Shown here piece by piece: positions 11,238 through 21,718 of a stretch of 64,000 bases of DNA (position 1 is its first letter; every line of letters begins with the position of its first letter). The DNA lies in contig JXTB01000244.1 of assembly GCA_002914805.1 (NCBI GenBank), positions 467,363 through 531,362 of the forward strand. The letters run 5' to 3'. The translations under genes were made by a program, and so were the position numbers. The stretch is from Parasponia andersonii. Lineage: Eukaryota; Streptophyta; Magnoliopsida; Rosales; Cannabaceae. The notes under the pieces were generated by a model. The model had not been told where the DNA came from. It ran no database searches and was given only the letters and a program-made list of their open reading frames with translations.

Positions 11238-11511
11238 ATTGGACTCTTTTAGAACCTTAATCATAGTGATTAGGCTCCCTTGGATCTGATTTGGGCTTAT
11301 ATCAGACCTCCATGCATTAGCCATCTCTCCAATGTGTTGAATCAGCCCATTTAATGCCTCTTTGAATCTCTTGGCTCTAAGTCTTGTAATTGGCCCACTA
11401 GGCAAGTTTAATGGATCATATGAATACTGCCCTTGAGTCCCTCTAAGCCCACGTGAATGCTCCTCCTCTTGTACATGTGGTTGAGCAGCTACATTTACAT
11501 TATTCTCATCA
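11238..11511 (-). pseudogene. Pol 3' terminal fragment at right end of composite
   Basis: The minus-strand frame repeats the integrase C-terminal tail (HSRGLRGTQGQYSYDPLNL, GPITRLRAKRFKEAL, KESN stop). It begins at 11511 in the middle of the acidic linker coding sequence, directly against satellite. The predicted ORF upstream of 11511 is satellite read-through. Confidence 0.85.
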
Positions 11512-11660
11512 CGAAATATCATCGAAAACACGTCGAATTTCACGTGATTTTCCGGTACCATTTTCAGCCATACTCATCGAAATATGATCGAAAATTTAGA
11601 CAAGCTAATCGAAATTGCATCGAAAAAATGTCGAAATGAAGTCAAAAATTTCTAAATCGT
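11512..11660. repeat. Right flank of satellite array, with target duplication
   Basis: Starts with CGAAA (11512-11516), then continues in the satellite register (TATCATCGAAAACACGTCG) before decaying. TCGAA-type cores persist to about 11645. Confidence 0.75.
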
Positions 11661-13129
11661 CTTCTACTATAAATGCCCTAAATTCAAAAAAAATAAAACC
11701 CTCAAATCATATTTTGCTTACCTTCTTTTGGGAACTCATTTTTCTCAACGTAATACTAAACCGTGAGAGAGATTTACGATAGACGGCACGACGAGTTTTC
11801 GTCTTCTTCGGTTAACCCGATGGGTTCTTGGCTCTTCAAAGAATGAGACGAAAGAGAGAGTTGGAGAGAGAGAGAAATGAGGAGTTTCTGAGGGAAAAAA
11901 CATATTTTCTCTTAGATATTAGTAAGGGTATTTTTGTCCTCAAACATATATTTCAAATGTTTTTTAACTTGTGCATATGGGCTAAAATAAAAGTATTACG
12001 GAGCATAATTAACCTAATTTCTCATTTTTTTTTTTTACGTTAGGAGTGGAGCAAATTGAAATTTAGATTTCAATATTAAAAGCATGTGTCATTACTATCG
12101 AGGCTAAACCTGATAAATTTGCAACCAGTATTTATGCTTGTATAAGCTGGGTTGGATTGCACTTAAAATGGTGATTGGGAGAATTAAATTTTTAAGTTTA
12201 ACTTACGTTAAGTTATAATTGGTTTAATGTGACGCTCATCAGCTTGAGGTCAATTTGATTACTCAATTGGCTTGGCATGTTTTCGGAATAAATAGGGGAA
12301 TAAGTGGACAAAAAGAAAGGATAAGAGATGGGAAAAAAAAAAAAACATTATTGCCTTCGTTAATACGTTTTCTTAATTTTATCATGGATTAAAATAAGAA
12401 GAAATCACTGTACTTCTGTTGACAGTGATCCTAGACCATGCCTTAATAATTGCCAAAATGATAATATTATCATATACGTAAAACCAAGACGTGGGTGGAA
12501 GAAGCCCGTCGGCATTTTCCTTCGAATGATTATTTCCCTTGATACTTTTATTCTATCATATTTGTTATGTAATTCTTAAAAATTAGGGAGTAATTAATGT
12601 ACTAATTAAATAAAAAATTTAGTCTCTAATTAAATAAAAAATTTAGTCTTACTCATCTAATAAGGATAATTATAAAAAGAAAATACTCTGAAGTTTAGAT
12701 TCTATAAAATAATAAGAATTTTTGAAAATTAATATACTGAGTTGACTTTTTGAATAATTTNTAAAAATGATACAAATTTAGATTATAACAATACTAAAAG
12801 GAACAAAATATAAAATCCACCAAAAACCACCGTAAATCTAGATTTAAGTAGACTAAAATAATAAAAAATAAACATAAAACCCACAAATATTGCATATCAA
12901 GATTCAAGTAGATTAAAACTACTTCAAAATTAGATTTAGTTGGAAGTTTACTTCCTAAATGGAAGGATTATCAAAGATTAAAAAAAAAAAAAAAAGAAGA
13001 AAAAGAAGCAAGCCCCGGAAGAAGAATGAAAATGATAAGTCTGCCATTAACACTTACTTGAGTTATCTCCAGATTTCCTACCATTTCTTCTTCTCTCTAC
13101 AATTTGGGATTTAGGTATTTTCCCGCCAA
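11661..13129. other. Intergenic AT-rich spacer
   Basis: No convincing gene. 11661-11900 is less AT-rich and resembles an untranslated leader with purine-rich GAGAGA runs. At 12000-12030 a segment (ACGGAGCAT...ACCTAATTTCTC) repeats one found inside the satellite at 2298-2325. A 25-bp direct duplication lies at about 12603-12650. One ambiguous base N is at 12762. Confidence 0.6.
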
Positions 13130-13189
13130 ATGAGAGAAGGACTAGGCTTGGGCTTAGCAATATCATCATCATCACCGCCACCGCCATGA
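13130..13189 (+). promoter_or_regulatory. Upstream ORF overlapping the Site-1 protease start (ATGA)
   Basis: An ATG at 13130 opens a 19-codon frame encoding Gly/Leu then Ser/Pro runs. Its stop TGA (13187-13189) overlaps the main start ATG (13186-13188) as ATGA. It is in a different frame from the protease. Whether the transcript begins upstream of 13130 is not visible from sequence, so regulatory action is inference. Confidence 0.45.
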
Positions 13190-16100
13190 TCGCTTCTCCT
13201 CTCCCTCGTCGAACCTCCATTGCATTTCCTCTTATCTCCATCATCGTCTCCTTCTCTCTCCTCCATTTCCCACCTCCTCCCAATTCTCACAACCACACTG
13301 TAACCCTTAATTCCACTGATGACCCCCGAATCCGCCGCAACAACTACATCGTCCGCTTCATCCACTACGACTGGGCCCAAGCCCACCGGGACTATCTCCA
13401 GTTGGGTCTCCGATCGCCCGGATGGTGTTGGATCGAGCGCCGGAACCCGGCTTCCGGGTACCCGACCGATTTCGGATTGGTTTGGATCGAGGAATCGGGG
13501 AGGGAAGTGGTGATTCGGGAGATTGAGAGGTTGGGATTGGTCAAGGACGTGAATGTGGATGCCAGTTACAGGAGGAGGGATTTGCTTAAGGAGGGGAGGA
13601 CAGATAGGGTTGGGGCTTTCGTCGATGGGAAGAAGCGGCCCGGGAAGATTTTCACGGCGATGTCGTTTTGCGAAGCTGAGGAGGGGGAACGTAATTCTTC
13701 GTTTAGCTGGCGAAGGGAGCTGTTGTCTGAGGTAATAAGGTTTTCTCTTTATTTTTTATTTATTTATTTATTTTTTTTGGTTGGCTAGAAAATTGAGAAA
13801 AATGATGGAAGCTTTGGAATTTTGCGATTTGTTTGTTTTCTTTTGATGATTTTGTTGATGGTTTGGCTTTCAAAGTAGAAGTGTTTGTGCAATTGGGCAT
13901 GAAGTCTATTGTTTTCTTATGATTTATGCTTATCGCTTACCATATTGTACAGGCTTTATAATGCAAGTATCAGTAGTATTTTACTTGAGTTACTAAAAAT
14001 GGTGATTCATTTCAAGTAACTAACAGTCTCACTAGATGCACCAGAAGAACCAATTCATTTATTCTTATTGATAACTTACTATTATTATTTTCCCTGCATG
14101 AAGATATCAGGAGGAAAAAAAGGGGTGATCAAAGGGGGCCTAAGTTTTTGTTTGCCCTTTTAGTTATGAAGTTTAATATTTCATTTTAACTCTCACACAC
14201 ACTTGCTCGCTTAATTCTTGCAGAGATCTCAAGTCACTTCATTATTTGGAGCTGATGCTCTTTGGACAAAAGGGTACACCGGATCAAAAGTCAAAATGGC
14301 TGTATTTGACACTGGCATTCGAGCTAATCACCCACATTTTCGGAACATCAAGGTATTCTTTTCATAGCAATGCTGCTCATACTCTCAGCTTCACTTTCCA
14401 AGTTTATTTATTTACTTATTTTTAATTTTTTCCTAATTTCTCTTTCTTTTACTTGTACTGTAAGTTGTTACGTAATAAAGGATAATATCGAAATGAAAAT
14501 TAACTTCTTAATTATGAAACATGCTAAGGGACGCAAAAGGGTTAATTACAAGGTTGTATGGTTGTCATATCGAGGTGATGAACAAAAAGTGTTAAATAAA
14601 GGTGGTTCTTCAAATATTACTCATATGAACACTCAATATAAAACAGAGACGGTATTTTGTGGGAAGAGATGGTGGAGTTCTTTTGTCCTTGTGATGGTTC
14701 TATGTTTAGCAACCATAGTCACATTGCCCTTGAGCAAATGTTGTTTTACTATTACTTTCAGTGGATGCGCGGATTATGAACTTTTCAGCAATTTCAGGAG
14801 CGTACAAACTGGACCAATGAGGATACCTTAAATGACAATCTTGGACATGGGACATTTGTTGCCGGTGTTGTTGCTGGTGGAGATGCAGATTGTCTTGGTT
14901 TTGCTCCAGATACAGAGATTTACGCTTTCCGTGTGTTTACAGATGCACAGGTAATGCATATTGGGCACTGGAGAAACATTTTCATATTAAGTTGTGTATG
15001 CAAAATTGTTCTGTGTACTGGAAAGTGGAAAGAAGTGCTTTTTTGTCTCACTTTCTACCCAATAGCTGGTTGAAATGTTCAATTTGTAACCTACATTTGT
15101 GCATTATAGGTTTTCCACTTTTTGTTCTTTAATTACAAGTGCAATGGAAATATCCTCAGCTGTTTCTTCCCCCTTTCCAGTATTCGGTATTCCATCAACA
15201 GAAACAGTCATTTTAAAGCACAGAGCAAAGATTTTTATTGGCAATTGACAAACTTCATTGAAGTTTGTATTCTGCCTATACACTTTACTTTGAATACTTT
15301 TTTTCTCGGTTAAAATTTGATCGAGTCAACGAAGTTTAGAAAAGATTATGAGAGTTTGCATTCAGCTTATTGCAGGTATCGTACACATCGTGGTTCCTTG
15401 ATGCGTTCAACTATGCTATTTCAACCAATATGGATGTGTTAAATTTGAGTATAGGAGGACCTGATTATTTGGATCTCCCATTCGTGGAGAAGGTATTGCT
15501 TCCCTTTGTCTGCTGATTATTGTCTATTTTTTTTTTCTAAACAAATGCATACTATACATACAGATACCCAACAATTTTCTAATTTCTATCTAAAAACTTT
15601 TTAGTAATATTTCTGGACTTCCTTTACTTTATTTGTTGTGCTTTCACATGTGGGTGTTTCTTGTAAGTATTATCATAACAGAAGATAGGAATAATTTTAC
15701 ATCACTGCATGTAACCTGCATCATTAGGTTTGGGAAATAACTGCAAATAATATAATTATGGTTTCGGCAATTGGAAATGATGGACCGCTTTATGGAACTC
15801 TAAACAATCCGGCAGACCAGAGTGACGTCATTGGCGTTGGTGGCATTGACTACAGTGATCACATTGCTTCTTTTTCTTCAAGAGGCATGAGTACATGGGA
15901 ACTCCCTCATGGGTAATTCATTGATATTTTCTTCACACAGCTGATTTTTTCCACAATTGTATACATTCAGATTTATGCGTCTGTTAATACATATTGTTTC
16001 CTTTTTATTCTTCTTATTTGAGCTGTTACATATCACATTTGCTACTCTTCTTTTCCAGGATAGTGTGTAATTCATCAGAGTTTTACGCTAAAATATGATG

Positions 16101-19017
16101 GAATTATGTAAAACCTCTCTTTACTTACCAAAGTGTTCATGTACAGTTACGGTCGGGTGAAGCCAGATGTGGTTGCATATGGACGAGATATTATGGGATC
16201 TAAGATCAGTACAGGTTGTAAAAGCTTATCTGGTACTAGTGTGGCAAGTCCTGTGGTTGCTGGTATGGTTTGTCTGCTTGTTAGTGTCATCCCTGAAAGC
16301 AGTCGGAAAGACATTTTAAATCCAGCAAGCATGAAGCAAGCACTCGTTGAGGGAGCTGCAAAGCTCACTGGTCCAAATATGTATGAGCAGGGTGCAGGCA
16401 GAGTTGATCTGTAAGTTCTCTTGATTAATAGGATTCTGTTTCATATGTTTGTTTTCTTGCCAGGCATTATTGTCTCTTATATGGTTATTATAAGAATCTT
16501 TCATCTATGTTCTGCTGGTCCTAATACTTTGATTTTCTCACCAGGTTAGCGTCCTATGAAATTCTCAAGAGCTACCAACCCCGTGCAAGCATCTTTCCTA
16601 GTGTGCTTGATTATTCAGACTGCCCTTATTCCTGGCCATTTTGTCGTCAACCCCTTTATGCAGGTGCCATGCCTGTTATTTTTAATGCTACGATTCTGAA
16701 TGGAATGGGTGTAATTGGATACATAGAAAGTTCACCAACATGGCATCCTTCTGACGAAGAAGGTAATCTTCTAAGTGTCCATTTTACTTATTCTGAAGTA
16801 ATCTGGCCTTGGACTGGTTATTTATCACTTCACATGCAAATCAAGGAAGAAGGAGCACAATTTTCTGGAGATATTGAGGGAAATGTGACATTTAGGGTGT
16901 TTAGTCCTCCAGCTCAAGGAGAGAAGGAGCACCGGAGTAGTACCTGTGTGCTTCAATTGAAGTTAAAAGTAGTTCCGACCCCACCAAGATCAAAACGAGT
17001 TTTGTGGGATCAGTTTCACAATATTAAATATCCTCCTGGTTATATTCCAAGAGACTCTTTGGATGTCCGTAACGACATTCTTGATTGGCATGGGGATCAC
17101 CTACATACAAATTTTCACATTATGTTCAATATGTTAAGAGATGCTGGTTACTATGTAGAAACCCTTGGTTCTCCTCTTACATGCTTTGATGCTCACCAGT
17201 ATGGGACGCTTCTTTTGGTTGATCTTGAGGATGAATACTTCCCAGAGGAGATTGAAAAGCTAAGAGACGACGTTATTAATAATGGATTGGGGTTGGCTGT
17301 ATTTGGCGAGTGGTATAATGTCGACACAATGGTTAAGATGAGATTTTTTGATGACAACACACGAAGCTGGTGGACTCCTGTTACTGGAGGTGCTAATATT
17401 CCGGCATTGAATGACCTTTTGGCTCCATTTGGGATTGCTTTTGGAGATAAAATTCTAAAGGGTGACTTTTCTATTGATGGTGAGCAAAGTAGATATGCAT
17501 CTGGAACAGACATTGTCAGATTTCCCAGTGGTGGTTATGTACACAGTTTTTCCTTCTTGGATATCTCAGAGAGCGGGGCCACTCAAAATGTTCTGCGGAC
17601 TGCCGATATGGCCACGGTGAGCAGAAATTTCACTCATGCAAACACAAACAAAGTTGAACATTGGCTAGGGATGGTGTGGGCAAGTGATTTTAGACGCTAA
17701 AAGTCAATAATAGGAAGGAGTAACGACTTCCATGAACAGTACTGACAGGAATTTAGTTTTGTCACTCAGATCATAAAATTTCAGGCATATTAGTAATGAG
17801 GAAGCACCGGGAATAATTGTTCTAGTTTTCAATCATTTGTTCTCGTTTATCAAAAAAAAAAAAAGGGAACTTTTGTTCTTAACTTCTTATTAAAGAAAAT
17901 TAAAAATCCGACACTGACATCATAATATGAATGAAGTCTAACCCTTGATTACGCTAAGCAGAAGCTTATTTTCATCATCACTAGACATTTGAACCTGAGT
18001 GGGTATATTGACCAAATTTTTATGAGTGTGCATATGATGAATGCAGGTTGATTTTCCTATCCTTGGTCTTATAGAGGCTGGTGAAGGTCGTATTGCAGTC
18101 TATGGGGACTCCAACTGTTTGGACAGCAGTCATATGGTAACTAATTGTTATTGGCTTTTGAGGAGAATATTGGATTTCACCAGTGGGAACATCAGAGATC
18201 CTGTGCTTTTCTCCAACTCAGCTAAACAAGATTCATCCTTATATGAGGAGGACAACCAATTACCGTCTCGTAGAACTGATGTGAATTTCTCTGCATACTC
18301 TGCAGTGGTAGGAAAGGAAATAAGCTGTGGGAGTGACACCAGATTTGAAATATGGGGGACCAAGGGCTACAATTTGCAGGTTAGGGGAAGAAACAGAAGA
18401 TTACCAGGTTTTCCTGTTATTGACTTGGGAAGAGGTCTAAATTCTTCAAATCACACTTCTAATTTGAGGCGTCCAAAAGTGAGTGTAAAAAGTAGAGGTG
18501 ATTCTGTGGGAAACAGTTACTTGGGCCTGCTCTATGGAGAGGAGGTAAACACTTTGTCAGAAATGTTCGTGACAAATTTGCTCATTGTTTTCATTGCAAT
18601 GTGTCTAGCCCTTATTCATGGTGAATAATGCTTAGACTTTCTCTAACTTGCAGCATGATATGCCTGTGCTAGCTACTAGCCATTGGATTGTTCCTGCACT
18701 AGTTGCAGTAACTGGTTAGCCATCAATGACTTTTTTTTTAAGTGAACTATTTTTAGTTTGAAAAGGAAAATATCGGGTGTGTTTGGTTTAGAATTTGAAT
18801 TCTATTTTACAATTCCGGAAACGGCTATCAATTTTCTATGCGAAAAGAATAAGATTTGAATTCTATTCCAAATGCCTCCGTATGTTTTAGATCCTTGTTT
18901 GATTCTAGTTCTCTTGTCAATGTAGGTCTTCTGGTATTCTTGAGCTTTTGGCGAATTCGGCAGAAGCGACGACGGCGGAGGAAAGGTTCTGGCCCTGGTC
19001 GATTTTCTAATCTCTAG
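13186..19017 (+). CDS. S1P: Site-1 protease, membrane-bound subtilase (SBT6.1/S1P)
   Basis: Ten exons: 13186-13731, 14224-14352, 14798-14950, 15376-15492, 15728-15912, 16147-16410, 16545-17616, 18047-18544, 18654-18714, 18926-19017. They join in frame to 3117 nt (1038 aa), the length known for plant S1P, and all introns are GT-AG. Visible features: an N-terminal hydrophobic signal region (~10-27); the catalytic triad in VFDTGI (D~211), LGHGTFVAG (H~242) and GTSVASP (S~408); the oxyanion Asn in IGNDGP (~332); a long luminal region; a C-terminal membrane segment (WIVPALVAV onward) with an Arg/Lys-rich cytosolic tail. The family is a Golgi-located protease that processes membrane-anchored bZIP factors in stress responses and other precursors such as RALF and pectin methylesterases. 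No disabling change is seen. Retention of intron 8 would add a short alternative hydrophobic C-terminus (frame open to 18628). Confidence 0.95.
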
Positions 19018-19498
19018 TCCTGATCTTGAGTCAATTTTCCTGACTTTTTTGTCCCCCCTTTTTCTTTTTACCTTCAAGTTAGCCATGCTTCTGTAATCTT
19101 GTTCAAGTACCAGAGAATTCCATAGGAGCGTCATTTAACAAATCAACGGCCACTTTGTCACAGCAGCACCACAGGAAATTTTGTCTACGTCGATAGATTT
19201 ATATTCTTGTACTAAATTTTGATTGCACAAGTTTTTTTGGTAGAGAGTATTCATTGGACCCCTACTTGTCAGCAATACCAACAAATATATAACTTAGCCT
19301 TCCATGTTGCAAACTATATGCGAACGCAACATATATATGAAGCAATGGTAGGGAAGAAGAACCAGAGCAGATAATTCATTGCCTGCTTTTCTCAATTCAG
19401 TTTCAATATACATAACAACCATCAGTATGTATTATTGTTTCATGGTTACCGCAAAACATATAAAGTTGTTTATTTGACTCTATTTGAAACTAAAAACC
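19018..19498. other. Convergent intergenic gap, Site-1 protease 3' UTR
   Basis: AT-rich sequence downstream of the Site-1 protease stop, facing the 3' end of the minus-strand Rab7-like gene. No additional gene is seen. The short antisense ORF 18802-19134 overlaps the last exon and is not supported. Confidence 0.6.
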
Positions 19499-21718
19499 TC
19501 AACCAAGACCCTTCCAACATTCACAGCCTGAAGATTTCTGTTGCAGTCCGGTCGCCGCATCAGTGGCATCAGGAAGGTAACTTGATCTTTTCAAAAACAA
19601 AACAATGGGTTCAATTATCAGCATCTTGAACCTCATGCAGATTCGAGAACAGATGATAAAGCAGTGTGCTACTTATTCCAACATCTGGAAATTAAAATTT
19701 CAGGAGTAAAACTCACATTTCTTCTAGAGGCTCGTTTTTGAGAGCAATTTTGGCTATACACTCGAAAGCAGCTTCAACATTGAAACCTTCTTTGGCAGAA
19801 GTCTCAAGGTAAGGTATATTTCCGTTGGAGGCACACCATGCTTTTGCCTTCTTCTCAGACACCTGAAAGTTGGGGCGATAACCACCCCGATCAACAAGAA
19901 AATGAAGACAATGAAGACGATGATCGTTATGATAGAGACAGCAGGACTTTGCAGCTTTGAACACAATACTAAATTGACAACAAATAAAATTGAGAAAAAA
20001 GTAAAATTTAAAAAAAAAAAAAAAAAGAAGACGATGACGAATTTGTCTTACCACCCGACTATTGCCACCATCAATATCAATCTTGTTCCCAAGAACAACA
20101 AATGGAAAGTTTTCAGGATCAGGAGGGCAGGCCTGCACAATTAATCAAATAAAAACTTTCTTCAACAATTATGTTATAGTTATCGAGGCTCTCATCTGGA
20201 TTTGGTCAAGAGCTAGGACCTGAATCAAAACCTCCTCTCGCCAGTTATTAAGGTCATCAAATGATTTCATGACATTCACATCATGTACAAGCACACAACA
20301 ATCCGCACCACGGTAAAATGCCACACCAAGGCTTTNAACAACGTGTTACTCATAATACATATAAGTAAAGCATATGGCTCCAGTGGAAATGGAAATTAAA
20401 GGTGGAGCATTGAGACGATCATTTTCCTTAAACATTAATGTCATGAATAGATGAAGCCAAAAACCATTAGTGTAAACTGTAAAGTGATTCATTGAATGCT
20501 GAAAGAGATGAAAAATTATCTTGTGGACTAAGATCAAATGATGGTGTGGTTGATCACTATACCCAAAGAATAATTTCTTTTACTAGGTAAAGGACATAAA
20601 TAGATGTCTCAAACATTTAGGCCAGTTTAATGGCTTCTAGAAGTTGGAAAAACATAACATAAACCTTATATTCATCTAACTGGAAGACAAGACTCAAAAA
20701 TAAAGGAAACCTCTTAATCAAAGGCAATCGAGTACCGAGAAGTTAGCTTGGAGATGGGTTACTAATAAGTTAAACAACTCCAGCTTCATGCTAAAAACAA
20801 TTAAATTCTATTGTTGCGCGTAAAATATTACGGTTTATATGAAAAGCCGAATTCGATAAGAGCACTTGTAAATATAGTAGCTAACCTGCAGTGTGAATAG
20901 CCTATCCTCAACTTGAACTTCTTTTGTCAAGAAATCTGCTCCGATGGTTGCTTTGTACTTATTACTGAACCTTTGATTCACATATCTACATGATGAGTCC
21001 AAGGTTAAGTATTTATATAATGTAAATTTCTATAATCTATCTCAAGAAATTAATGTAGTAACATATATGTTCTAGTTTATATAGGATATTTATTCATCAA
21101 GGACGTCTTCCCGATTCTGCAAGAGATTGCCCATCAATGAAAATCGATTAGGTGAGCACAAAATTAACACTTTGGTGTCTAAAAGGTAAAATATCCGAGA
21201 ACAATTCCAGTCTGGGTTGCAAATGTGACATAATATTCGATCAATATATTGATGTTATGAGGACCATTAGAAGAAACGTTATTATTCAGTGAGAGCCAAA
21301 AGCAGCTTTTTTCTTTGGGGGAAGATAAAACACAAGATCTCTTCCCCTCTCTCTATTCCCTTTCGAACCTTTTGTTATATTGTCATATTATTTCACAGAA
21401 CCAAGCAAATGCATGGTCTTCATTGATAATCTCTGTATTTAATAGCTGAGAAAATGAGGTGAAAAGTAGTTAAATTCATAATTATATCTAACGATCTACC
21501 CAAATGTGAAAAATCATAGATTCATACTTTACACATTCTGGGTATATCGTTACATTCAAAGATAAGTGACAAATGAGACATTAATTTAACGTTAGATTTA
21601 ATGTTGTGATGAAAATAGATTAAAGGTTGTTTTCAAAAAAAAAAAAAAAAAAGAGAGAGACTTACCCGCTATCATCAAGAATTATGACTTCGAGGAGCAC
21701 ACGTCTACGGAAAACCAT
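19499..21718 (-). pseudogene. Rab7/RABG3-like small GTPase, probably degenerate
   Basis: Minus-strand exons: 21666-21718, 21090-21116, 20886-20985, 20220-~20335, 20052-20132, 19717-19862, 19499-19580. They give recognisable Rab7 pieces: [20 protein letters not shown] (effector loop), [27 protein letters not shown] (G4) and LETSAKEGFNVEAAF (G5). Rab7 regulates late endosome/vacuole traffic. Lesions: the first P-loop Gly is Asp (ILDDSG); the 5' end of exon 4 coding the G3 motif (DTAGQ) is absent and the match begins right beside the N at 20336; the normal CEC C-terminus, needed for prenylation, loses its stop (TGA to TGG) and reads CECWKGLG before the stop. The start peptide is also divergent (MVFRRRVLLEV). 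It could still be transcribed. The missing DTAGQ segment may be an assembly fault. Confidence 0.75.
20986..21089 (-). other. Putative U12-type (AT-AG) intron in Rab7-like gene
   Basis: After codon AAT of the exon encoding GKTSLMN, the minus strand reads ATATCCTA, one base from the U12 donor consensus ATATCCTT. Near the acceptor it has TACTTAAC (21004-21011), one base from TCCTTAAC, about 20 nt before the exon. The acceptor is TAG. No GT donor is available at the homologous boundary, which supports minor-spliceosome splicing over simple loss. Confidence 0.55.

Larger units (their letters stand above)
2385..11511. mobile_element. Composite, partly inverted Ty3/gypsy-type retroelement
   Basis: A 9127-bp block built from one retrotransposon family in mixed orientation. 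In order on the + strand: LTR (reverse), pol and gag (reverse), reverse leader fragment to about 7636, forward protease-RT-RNase H (7637-9312), forward primer-site leader (9313-9668), forward integrase C-terminus, forward LTR (10486-10967), forward primer-site leader fragment (to about 11051), reversed partial LTR and reversed pol 3' end (to 11511). The left end is a normal LTR terminus (TGATATG); the right end is internal pol sequence that reads TGATGAG on the minus strand. Satellite lies on both sides with a CGAAA duplication. The integrase C-terminal reading frame runs exactly to the LTR start and has no obvious chromodomain; a CRM-like chromovirus is possible but unproven. Confidence 0.85.

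Noticed and set aside
14370..15313. ORFs of 60-150 codons within Site-1 protease introns
   Set aside because: They lie between well-supported splice sites and lack any recognisable domain.
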